From NCBI GenBank assembly GCA_028753945.1, contig JAPNXP010000002.1:15499330-15563329 (forward strand): a stretch of 64,000 nucleotides of DNA, given 5' to 3'. Every line of letters begins with the position of its first letter. Position 1 is the first letter of the stretch. This DNA comes from Hexactinellida sp. DTS-2022. Taxonomy: Eukaryota; Porifera; Hexactinellida. The notes beneath the pieces were generated by a model, which saw only the letters and a program-made list of their open reading frames with translations, ran no database searches and was not told where the DNA came from. A program made the position numbers and the translations under genes. Below are positions 15,001 through 24,287 of this stretch, one piece after another.

Positions 15001-17938
15001 AGAGATGTCATCCGATCCAAACTGAAATGTATTAAATTTCTACTCTAGCTTGAACCATAATACGTAGTCGATTATTCGTCTCAAATAATAACTCCTGCAT
15101 TAACAGCTTATCTAAGTATATCTGTATGTCACAATGCATTAACTGCTTAGCTAAGTATAACCACAAGTCCCCACAGGTCCACCAGTTCGTTTGACGGAGC
15201 CGGCATGTCGCTGGGAACCGGACAGAAGCTCTACGGGAGTTCCGGCAGTCTCAGCCCCGCGGAGAGTCCGGCACCGTCCGGTTTCCTCGGAAAGAGAAAG
15301 TCCGGTCGCAGGAAGAAGCCGGCCCGTCCCGTCAGCTCCGGCACAGAGCCGCACGTCACGGTTAGTTCCGGTACCATAGCCTTAGTTCCGGTATCATAAC
15401 CTTAGTTCCGGTACCATAGCACTCAGTTCCGGTACCATTGTAGTTAGTTCCGGCACCATAGCCTTAGTTCCGGTACCATAGTAGTTATTTCCGGTACCAT
15501 GTCCCATGTTTTCCAACCCCCAAGGGATATCCGATAATGTTATTCTTCAAGATAACTCGAAAAGTGTAATAGGAACTACAGTAAATCCCGGTTATAAGAA
15601 TGTTCTACTGGATATAACGGTTGCCATATGCCCTATATAATTTAAGAACATTATATGCAGTTCCCGACGATGTTCTTATAAACGACATCCACTGTATAGC
15701 AGATCTATTTTCGGGTATTTACTAATAGAAATCCCATAAACAAATAACCCGGGGGTTGACAGAGGTGTTAATGGAACTATGCAGTGAGTTGGTTCCTGTT
15801 TATAGCGGGTGTTCGTGTGGGACCTTGACGAGACCAGCATAATCCTAATTTCGCTGCTTAACGGGATGTTTGCCGGGAAATTCAATCACGAATCCAGCTC
15901 CCTGCAAGAGATAGGACTCTCCATGAACGAGATTATATACACACTCATAAACACGCACTTCTTCAATCGGGAACTAGAGGTAGGTTCCGTAAACAAACTC
16001 GTAAACAACAACAAATTACAGTAAAGTTGTATTATGAACAAGTCCTATGGTACCAAATTAACAACTTACACAGGGTTTGTATTAAGTTGAGTTCGCTTAT
16101 TATAAAGTCTCTATTATGAACATAATTATGGTCCTTTGAATGTTCATAACAGAACCTGACTAGTAAACAACAACAAAACACTAGTAAACAACAACAAAAC
16201 ACTAGTAAACAACAACAGTTTATATTTCCGTGTGTAGGAGTGTGACCAGGTCCACTTTGAAGACGTCTCAGTGGAGGACAACGGAATCGAGCTCAGGTAT
16301 GCATATAACACCTATAGTTCCAGTTCCAGTAGCTACACTCTATATTTAGCTCCTACGACTTCTCGACGGACGGGTTTACCTTTGCGGACATCCAGCCTGC
16401 GCCCCCTAACCACAAGGGCGCCACCAGTGCCACCCAGAGCGCCCCCGGGCCCGCCAGGAACACCCAGGACTGGTGCAAGAAGCTGGCCTACCGATACAGA
16501 CGCATTCAGGAGGTCTACTCAAAGTACGGATGCGACCTAGAGAGTGAGTAGCTATATAGCTATAGTTAGTTAGCTAGTCCCACCACTAACTTATGTTATA
16601 TCATACCAGTGTATTATACAGCCATTTGTAAATACGCTCCTAATCCTGGTATAATACACTTTCCATACGCCTAAATCACAAATAACGTTACGGTATAGGA
16701 GAATATTCCAAATTTTTGTGCTCCTAATTAAAATTTTCCTAAAAATTATACTCCAAAAGGAGTATCTCGCGCTCCTGGATATCCTTGTATCATACTGTGT
16801 GTATAGTATAGTACCTCGTTAGTACGGACACGGATAATACGTACACTATTTCAGTCCCCCTCAAAGCCTTTTCAATACAAATGACATTGGTTAATACGAA
16901 TTCCGGATAAAGCGAACGCATTTTGAAGGTCCCCTGGTGTTCCTACTAAATTATGGCTAACATATGAATTTATCGATTCCCAAACTTTTTAAACCGTGGA
17001 CCCCCCTATAGTAAATACCAAACATTATGTCCATGACCGTAAACAATATTGAGATCCTGTGGACCCAGGTTGGGAACCACTGTATTATTATTTAAACAGA
17101 CTAACTAGTATGTATAGCCCCGGTTATGATTGGTTATTTAACAGCTGTTATTATCTAGCCTTGCTGGGCCAGGAGCAATACACCGCTTGGTACAAACTGC
17201 TGTGCAAACTCGAGGGAATAACTGACCAATGGGTGAGTCAGGCTCGGAAGTGTCTGATGCTCATCCAATCAACGCCCGGGTACGCGAACATTCTGGTCAG
17301 CAGCTGTCCGCTCATTCTTACGCTCGGCAAGTGTCTGCTGTTCGGCCTGAGTCAGGTGTTCCACGTGCAGAATGTGTACTCATCACATAACACTGGGAAA
17401 TCAGCTGTTTTCGAGAGGCTGGCCGGCCGGTTCGGCACCAAATGCACATACGTAAGCATTGGGGACTCCCCTGAAGATGAGGACGCTTCCAAAAAGGTAA
17501 TTGGAACTGGAACTAACTCCGTATAACCTTAGGGATACTTCGTTGATAAGAGCCAGTTATGTTATAGAAATATCTGCCATTATCTATCAAGAGTTACGGT
17601 TGGAAAATGAATGAATAATTTAGGAATATTCCTAATTTGTTAATCAGTGAATCTTCAAATCTGTGAATTCTCGTATTTAATCAGTGAATTATCGTAGAAG
17701 TTCGTTACTTATATTCAAATTATGTTATAGAATATCTGTCATTACGGTTGGAAAATTAATTTATAACGAACAAGTTTACAATCATTAATATAATTCAATT
17801 GGATTAGTCACTTAGGTTATACTTATAAACTTATAATATGTACGTTTGTGTCTGTAGCACAACTTTCCGTTTTGGCGCGTGTCTTCGCAGGGAGATCTGG
17901 TGGCGCTCGAGCGGGCGCTGCAGCTGCAACACCTCTGA
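12039..17938 (+). CDS. EYA: Eyes absent (EYA) transcription cofactor / protein phosphatase
   Basis: EYA is a HAD-superfamily phosphatase and coactivator partner of SIX homeoproteins. Eleven exons (12039-12048, 12280-12429, 12848-13050, 13801-14131, 14485-14680, 15177-15360, 15806-15979, 16238-16296, 16350-16543, 17159-17496, 17858-17938) total 1920 nt and give 639 residues, all phases matching. Residues 1-358 are a Tyr/Pro/Ser-rich transactivation region (PPYYPAAVDSACMYYP, YWNPYASKEYLNRLYYAQRY) ending in a basic patch (GKRKSGRRKKPARP). The EYA domain starts RVFVWDLDETSIILISLLNG and keeps the nucleophile motif DLDET (364-368). It continues WCKKLAYRYRRIQEVYSKYG and VSSCPLILTLGKCLLFGL, then the motif equivalent to GDGxEE appears as GDSPEDEDASKK, and it ends FPFWRVSSQGDLVALERAL. 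The 10-nt first coding exon is inferred from a matching splice phase and is the weakest part. Exon 3 holds a possible 51-nt alternative intron. Confidence 0.93.
12620..12750. repeat. MITE relative of the TTAGCAAC family in EYA intron 2
   Basis: TAATAGCAAGTCGCATTTTGC ... GCTAATATAGCAATATTGC corresponds to the element at 26515-26654 (TTAGCAACTAGCATTTTGC). Ends are diverged. Confidence 0.5.
13078..13262. repeat. (AAAC)n microsatellite in EYA intron 3
   Basis: AAACAAAC/AGAC repeats with ACTAACTAAC interruptions start just downstream of the exon 3 donor. Confidence 0.9.
13651..13785. mobile_element. Tc1/pogo-like MITE (AAACCGGTTTATTCTAAC family) with TA duplication
   Basis: The left end CAGGAGAAACCGGTTTATTC and the right end GAATACCGGTTTCTACTG are inverted copies, and TA flanks both. 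A second copy is at 22290-22434, and a fragment of its end (CAGTCGAAACCGGGTTTC) is at about 9405-9425. It ends only 15 bp before EYA exon 4. Confidence 0.8.
14186..14256. mobile_element. Short MITE (ACCGGTTATAAGAACAT family)
   Basis: CAGTAGATACCGGTTATAAG ... GTTCTTATAACCGGCATGGC with an internal TGCAGTTCCCGACGATG. Relatives are at 15579-15694, 25602-25731, 32169-32309 and 45092-45152. Confidence 0.7.
14711..14782. mobile_element. 72-bp hAT-like MITE with 8-bp target duplication
   Basis: The element runs CAGCGATTCACAACC ... GGTTGGGAACCACTG between two perfect copies of GTATAAGG (14703-14710 and 14783-14790). An 8-bp duplication and CAGNG-type ends are hallmarks of hAT elements. It sits in EYA intron 5, 30 bp after exon 5. 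Confidence 0.85.
15361..15512. repeat. 24-bp minisatellite starting at the EYA exon 6 donor
   Basis: Units of TTAGTTCCGGTACCATAGCC. The first unit is the splice donor of exon 6 itself (GTTAGTTCCGG at 15361), and a full donor-like copy recurs near 15441. Confidence 0.85.
15579..15694. mobile_element. Tc1/pogo-like MITE (ACCGGTTATAAGAACAT family), TA-flanked
   Basis: Starts CAGTAAATCCCGGTTATAAG and ends CGACATCCACTG between TA dinucleotides in EYA intron 6. Confidence 0.75.
16019..16173. mobile_element. Tc1/pogo-like MITE (CAGTCAGGTTCT family), reverse orientation
   Basis: CAGTAAAGTTGTATTATGAAC ... CATAACAGAACCTGACTAG matches the reverse complement of 5779-5972. It lies in EYA intron 7. Confidence 0.65.
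16605..17083. repeat. Cluster of three MITEs filling EYA intron 9
   Basis: Three elements follow one another: a GCGCTCCTGG-family element (about 16605-16795, with CAAAAGGAGTATCTCGCGC), a pogo-like MITE of the 1468-1616 family (about 16808-16947, with AATACGAATTCCGGATAAAG), and a hAT-like remnant (about 16978-17083, ending ACCCAGGTTGGGAACCACTG). Confidence 0.7.
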
Positions 17939-19365
17939 AAAGGTGTGAAAAGGCGCCAATGATTTTAGCTCTACATACGGAATATGGATTTTGATTGGAC
18001 AATATTTTATGTGTAAATATTTTGTTTTGTAAATATCGAAAAGCTCTTTTTGTAAATAGTGTGTATTTCTAGAAATAAATATTCAATTTTATGATTCTAC
18101 TGGCTACGGGTCATGCCACAAAAGGTGTCAACTTAAACACTCCCAAAGTGGATTGTGCCATGCACAACTATTCTGTAGAAATGCAATAATAACGTTATCA
18201 CTCCCTAGCTGCAGTATGACGCATTAGGAATGTGTAGGCAGTATTAATTGCCCGGTAATACTAGGAAATATTATATGTAGCAACCGTTGTGTAACATAGG
18301 AATGTTTTAAATGAGCGAGACAGAATTGAGAAATTCTATCTTTAGCGAATAAGCATAAACCTGTGATCTAGTGTTTCATTGGTTGAATAATCTGCTTATA
18401 TGTCTGTCTGCAATCCGATACACATTTGTGGTCAGGGGTCAGTTGCAGAGGAATGCTGATTAGTATAAATAGAAGCGTTCCGACAATTGTCCCCGCGTCC
18501 GTTCGACTCGGCGTAATTAATAAAATATTTTTAATTAAAATTAATTTAGAATTCCTAAGTGCATAGCAACTAATTCCCCGCCCATTTCTCCCAATCAGAT
18601 CCATGCTCCGACAGAGAAATACAGCAGCTCTGTTAGCCCGCCCCGCACGTGTGTGGCTAGCAACAGTCATGGGCAGAAGGAATGTAGTCATCCTAGCGGG
18701 ATTAAATCGTGATGCCACGTAGTGAGTGTATTATGTATACTCGATTTATTTAAACATGTCTTGAGGGGACAGGAATAAAACCATTCTTATAGAGTGATCC
18801 CTACCAACCGGGCTGTACAATTGGAATGTTCTTAATAGAGTAGATTGTAAGAGAGTATAGTTCCATATACAGCAAACCCCCGCTTATAACGAAGTTATAT
18901 ATTCCCAGATAAAGTAATACTCTGCTTATAACGAAGTTATATATTCCCAGATAAAGTAATACTCTGCTTATAACGGATTAACCAAGGCTCTTGTACTTCG
19001 TTATAACGGGACTATAATGCAATAAATAGAGTCAATTAAAGTATAATGGTAACTCGGATTAAATAATCAACTTAATTATATGACATGGATGCCCTCCAAG
19101 GTATAAATAGAAAAAACTTTCACCTTTACTTGGCAACAAAGATAGTATAACTTATTAAGCATAAACGCAAATGTAAATAATGAGATACAAATATATCCTA
19201 AGGCGTAAACAAATAAATAATTCCATATTCTGATTATATACCAATCTGACACTTCTAACAAAACAACAACAACAACAAGGCTTGAATCATAAAACTAATA
19301 TTTGCATCAATAGTTATAAAATAGTCTCTATGTACACAAGAGTATTCTAAAATAGAATGTTCTCA
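17939..19365. other. Spacer between the 3' ends of EYA and Rab10
   Basis: An AT-rich stretch between two convergent genes. An AATAAA signal for EYA is near 18075. A MITE-like element at about 18871-19020 has two direct copies of CTTATAACGAAGTTATATATTC and ends TTCGTTATAACGGG. A possible AATAAA for Rab10 is not obvious. A minus-strand open frame at 18368-18718 lacks coding composition. I see no gene here. Confidence 0.7.
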
Positions 19366-19440
19366 TTATTTGCAGCACTTTTGCTTTTCCTTTTTGCTCA
19401 TCACCAGCTCCACGCTCTGCTCGGGCTCCTTAAGCGGCGT
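19366..19440 (-). CDS. RAB10: Rab10 distal terminal exon (hypervariable tail B)
   Basis: The acceptor GGTTAG precedes ACGCCGCTTAAGGAGCCC. It encodes [18 protein letters not shown] then KQKCCK and a stop, so the paired cysteines come right before the final Lys. TP-K-EP resembles the tail of vertebrate Rab10 (KTPVKEP). The tail is basic just before the cysteines, as in prenylated Rabs. Confidence 0.85.
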   Translation of the reverse strand, partial: TPLKEPEQSVELVMSKKEKQKCCK

Positions 19441-21444
19441 CTAACCATGGATACGTTAACGTACAAATGGAATTCAAAGAGACTATAATTGTATAGATTG
19501 TTTAGTGAATATTTAATGCGCGCCTAGATTTATACTGACCAGCTTAAACGCGCCTAAATTATAATTTTGTGTAAAGCCTACTTGGAGTATACCTCGATTT
19601 TCGCGCGCCTTTCAAACTAACTTCCTAGCTATCATCATGACTGGCATCTTTTATAACCAGTTCTTACCAAGGTGTGAGAATATTAGACGAAATTAATTAA
19701 TGTTATTATTGATGCGAACAGGTTGCTTATAGGCTAAGTGCGAGATAATATAATATCTGCTATACAGACTGGTTATAATATACAGTCATGTCTGTTTGTT
19801 GTGAACAAGCCCTATGGTCCCGATTAACAACTTACATAGGGTTTGTATTAAGTTGAGTTCGATTATTATACAGTCTATATCATGAACATAATAATTGGTC
19901 CCTTATAAGTCCATAATATAATAACCTGTCAGTATAATAATAAGAACCTTAAAAGTATAAATAAAACCATGGATTAGCAGAGTGGAATGACGTCAATCGG
20001 GGGAACAAGCAATTAATAACAGCTGTCAATAATACAAGCCAAGAACTACAAAGGAAAGAAGCAAACAATATAACAACAGATGTTTAATTTCTAAAAATAG
20101 CACATCTCAGTTCAGGTGCACTTGCAGCCTTTGGATTTGTTTCCGTATTCTCTGTCCTGGTCCGGGAAACTCGGGTTGGAGATCGGGCGCGCTTCCGGCG
20201 TCTACAAACATGACGTCATTCCACAATGCTACTTATGACCATGGGTATGAGTACTTCCACAATGCTACTTATGACGTCATTCCACAATGCTATTGTATTA
20301 AATAGACCATGGATATCAGTAACTGAATGTCAGGTGTCATTAGTTATTAGGGAAGTATTTGTTGTTGTTTAATATTTGTTTGTTTACAAGAATAACAACT
20401 CACCTTCAGTAGGATGGCTCTAGCTAGGCTCTCGAAAGTCTGAAACGAAAATAAATAAATGCGAGACAATTCTAATAGCACTTCTGCGACAACTCACCAT
20501 GTCAATATTAATATTGGATTTAGCTGAGGTCTCGAAAAACCTTATAGTGTACTCATCAGCTATCTAAACAACAAACAATTAATAAACAAACAAACAAACA
20601 AACAGACAAACAAATAAACAAACAAACAAATAAATAAACAAACAAACATCCAAACAAACAAACAAACAAACAAACAAACAAACAAACAAACAACGAACAA
20701 ACAAACAAAGAAGTAAACAAACAAACAAACAACAACAACAACAATACCTTTTGTCCCTGGTCCTTAGAGATGACGCGTTTAGTTTCCATATCGCACTTGT
20801 TGGCTATCAGAGTCTTCTCCACATCTGGAGACGCGTGCTAAACAACAACAACAACAATAAGCTGCCTATGGTTACCAGTGGGTGCATAAGGAATGTGCTT
20901 ACAGTCTCTATGTTGTGCAGCCACTTGGCGATATTGTCGAACGACTTTTGTTGCGTAATGTCGTACACAAGGATGATACCCTAGTTACCAAGGTGGATAT
21001 AAGGAATGCTATAATAAGAATGTAGGCATACCATAGCGCCGCGGTAGTAGGAAGTTGTTATTGTGTGGAACCTCTCTTGACCAGCCGTGTCCCTATACAC
21101 CAGGTGTTGTTGTTGTTGTTGATACGAATAAGTAAACAAACAAATAAACAAACAAACAATAACTCACCAAATTTGCAGCTTTATTTTCTTATTATCCAAC
21201 TCGATAGTTTTGATTTTGAAATCGATTCCTAAATAAATAAACAAACAAACAAGTAAATATAAGGGCATCATCCAACAGGATCATATAATAAACAAACAAA
21301 CAAGTGTTGTTGTTTACCTATTGTTGATATGAACGTTGTGTTGAATGCGTCATCTGAGAATCTGAAGAGAACCGATGTTTTCCCTACGCCCGAGTCTCCG
21401 ATTAGCAGAATCTTGAAAAGCAGATCGTACGCCTTCTTTGCCAT
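19366..21444 (-). CDS. RAB10: Rab10-like small GTPase with alternative terminal exons
   Basis: Rab10 directs vesicles in polarised and insulin-responsive traffic. Seven shared exons (21444-21318, 21228-21168, 21092-21032, 20980-20903, 20837-20748, 20563-20498, 20439-20404) encode 173 residues in continuous frame. The G-box motifs are intact: GDSGVGKTS (P-loop), [14 protein letters not shown] (switch I), [20 protein letters not shown] (switch II), NKCDM and [19 protein letters not shown] and [11 protein letters not shown] favour Rab10 over Rab8. Two terminal exons can follow, both acceptor AG|ACGCCG in the same phase: proximal 20201-20112 (29 residues, ends GCKCT) or distal 19440-19366 (24 residues, ends KCCK). 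Proteins would be 202 or 197 residues. Transcription diverges from TRPA1. Confidence 0.93.
19495..19665. repeat. GCGCCT-family inverted-repeat element in the distal Rab10 intron
   Basis: Contains GCGCGCCTAGATT, ACGCGCCTAAATT and TTTTCGCGCGCCT, resembling the element at 4573-4795. A CAGTCA-family MITE follows at about 19792-19945 (ATGAACATAATAATTGGTCCC). Confidence 0.55.
20112..20201 (-). CDS. RAB10: Rab10 proximal terminal exon (hypervariable tail A)
   Basis: The acceptor TGTTTGTAG precedes ACGCCGGAAGCGCGC. It encodes [18 protein letters not shown] then [11 protein letters not shown] and a stop. The two cysteines are in CXC form one residue from the end, a less usual geranylgeranylation context. 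Perfect TGACGTCA palindromes lie on both sides (19989-19996, 20211-20218 and 20272-20279). Confidence 0.85.
   Translation of the reverse strand, partial: TPEARPISNPSFPDQDREYGNKSKGCKCT
20578..20747. repeat. (AAAC)n microsatellite in Rab10 intron 5
   Basis: AAAC units with AGAC and ATAA interruptions, then AACAACAAC, fill the intron between exons 5 and 6. Confidence 0.9.
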
Positions 21445-22252
21445 AGATAGATAATGCAGCTAATCGAACTGAATGTGGAACTGAATGCGGAACTGAATAC
21501 GGAACTAAATACCGAACTGAATGTGGAACTAAATAAGCTGTAAGAGGTTTTTTGGGGCTGGTGTTTTAAAGCCCAGGGCCCTAAAACGCTGGGTGTCCCA
21601 TAACGGGCTTACAACGGACTAAAAAGCAGCCTTTGCATAAGGCAGAAAGTATTGGGACACATTTTCCTCAAAGAGATTGTGAACCTAACAATAGTTCCTA
21701 ATCGGTGCTATGCATTGTCTTATAAACTAAATACCAATCTACCGAACATATCTCTAGGCCAGGCTAGTTACAGAGCTGGAGATAGGAATGAAGGCATATC
21801 TATTTATGTAACTGGATAGTCGGGTGACCTGTGACTATAGCGTCAAAACTGCAACGCGAGACTACTGATTATAAAAATAAACTAAAAGCAAATCATATTA
21901 TTAGCCAATCAGTTGCGAGGGTTTAGGTTGTAAAGCATATTCTAAAAGCGGTTAAGCAAATGTGTGCGAATTTATTAAATGAATTCCATTTGCTATCCAA
22001 ATGGGATTACGTGACAAAGTTTGATGGAATTCGATTAAAAAACTATTTCTGGAATAATTAGAATTATGGTTAATTAAAGAAAGTTGTTCTAGACAGAAAT
22101 GCGTACAGTGAAGCATAAATACTAACCAACTAGATAGCTTTATAGCGATCCTATGTAGGTAGTTTGTTGTTATCCATGGTACTATAATACTATGGAATTC
22201 TTATTAGATTTGTAGCTAAAATTAGAACAGAAAAGCTTCACAGGATACTACC
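21445..22252. promoter_or_regulatory. Divergent spacer between Rab10 and TRPA1 starts
   Basis: This 808-bp head-to-head region must hold the promoters of both genes. Just upstream of Rab10, 21463-21535 is a degenerate tandem repeat of about 14 bp (GAACTGAATGTGGAACTGAA). At 21588-21661 an imperfect inverted pair GTGTCCCATAA ... ATTGGGACAC marks a small possible element. A TATCCATGGT word is at 22171-22180. No other element is clear. Confidence 0.6.
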
Positions 22253-24256
22253 ATGAGTCTGGTACCAAAGTAAGTGTCGAATAACAACACAGTCGAAACC
22301 GGTTTATTTCTAACCAATTCTTTGCATGGAACTATCGAAGTAAATTAAGAATAAACCAATTGAAAATACATAAAACAAAATTGGAATTTTTTACATAGAA
22401 AAGATAATAAGTTAGAAAAAACCGGTTTCGACTGTAGTGGCGTGTTAATACTCGCATTCCTATCGCCCTCTCTGTCACCAGGGTGCTCGTGCACGGAGCT
22501 ACAATAGAATACGAGGGCCGGGCGTCCCCTGAGCCCGAGCGGGACTCCGAGAGGGTACAGTTCATCCGACGCGACACGCGGACCCCCTCCCCCCCCGTGC
22601 CGGACCCCACTTCTGCTGGGAATGGCATAGGCGGCATAGGGTCCCCCACCCGAGCCAAGGACTACGCTCGCATCAAGAAGGGAGATGTGGAACTAATGCA
22701 GTTAGTGAACGCAGGATATGCAACCGCCTCTCTCATTGATAAGGTACTGTGCAGTGGTGTTTTGCCAAAAAAAGAAGTGGGGGGCGCTCCCTTTTCAAAT
22801 TTAGCATCTTCTTAGAAAACATAGGTGAAAACGGCCCCAAATAATGAATCTATAGATAACTGATAGGAAGGAGCGCCCCCCCTGGGATTAAAGCGCCCCC
22901 CCTAGCGAAATAAGTGGGGGAGCGCCCCCCCCCCCCCCCCCCCCCAAACATCACTGGTACTGTGTATGCCAGTTATCTATTAGCAGGCAGGCTCAGGTAT
23001 ATTGTAAATGGGTCCAGAATATACATGCAGGTTCTTATTGTAAGAACATTCAAAGGAGCAAAAATTGTGTTCATAATAGAGACTTTATAATATGCGAACT
23101 CAACTTAATACAAACCCTATGTAAGTTGTTAAAAAATTTCATATTAGACAGACGAAAAATTGATCACAATAAGCAGATTTGAACTGTACTATAATAATAC
23201 TGATATTGCATCAAATAAAATTTGCCATTAGAAACAAGAATAAGTATAACCTCTAACTTAACTGAGTCTAAAGTATCAATTAGAATGTAAGATGTCAGTA
23301 AACGGTATGGATAGTAACTATGCTTGGTTATATTAACACAGGTAAGTTATAGCCGTCATACAACAGAACTAATACAAACAACAACAACAACAACAACAAC
23401 ACCTCCTGTTTACTAATGTGTCCCTGTAGCCCCGTAAGCAGTCCCTGGACAAGTCCCTGCTGACCCCTGGGGCCGAGAAGGACCCCTCTCCCTTCCGCCG
23501 GTCGGACCGCTCCGCCGCTAAGACCCTGCGACAGACCCGCAGTCTCGACTTCCCCGAGCAGGTAACAGCTGTCTGTTCTATTTATAGCCACATTCCATTG
23601 CGCCTCTCAGGTCGACACGGAGGTTATAATCCGGGACCTGATGTCCCTCTCCAAGAACAGTCCCAGCGGAGCCTCGCCACTGCACTACGCGCAAACCAGC
23701 CGCAGCTTCTCCGCACAGGTATCCCTGGTCCTGGTGGAGACCACACACACAGGTACAGTATTGTATAGTGTTGTTGTGTGTCTGTTTATTGTTTGTTTGT
23801 ATGTTGTATAATTGTTTGTTTGCAACTTGTTTACATGTTGTTTACGTGTTTGTTTGCATGTTATTTAATTGTTTGTTTACTTGTTGTTTACTTGTGTTGT
23901 TTGCATGATAATTATTTAATTGTTTGTTTACCTGGTTATTTACATGTCTGTTTACCTGCCTGTTTACCTGTTGTTTACCTGCCTGTTTACCTGCTGTTTA
24001 CCTGCCTGTTTACCTGTTGTTTACCTGCCTGTTTACCTGTTGTTTACCTACGTGTCTACCCAGATATTAACGTTGTTGACAACGACGGAGACACGCCCCT
24101 GCACTGGGCCGTTACGCACTCGCATCTGGGGAACATAGAGTACCTGGTGTCTCTGGGGGCAGATCCCAACCTCTGCAACCACAAGGAGGAGGCGCCCATA
24201 CACCTAGCCATTAATAGCGGCAATACAGAGTCTGCTAGGATATTCTTCAGGTACTG

Positions 24257-24287
<31 letters not shown>

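Noticed and set aside
18368-18718. 116-codon minus-strand frame between EYA and Rab10
   Set aside because: AT-rich, no domain, no conserved start context, and composition unlike nearby exons.
18880-19010. loxP-like ATAACGAAGTTAT sequence
   Set aside because: It has an extra base relative to a lox arm, no correct spacer, and is explained as the end of a GTTATAACGAAG-type MITE.
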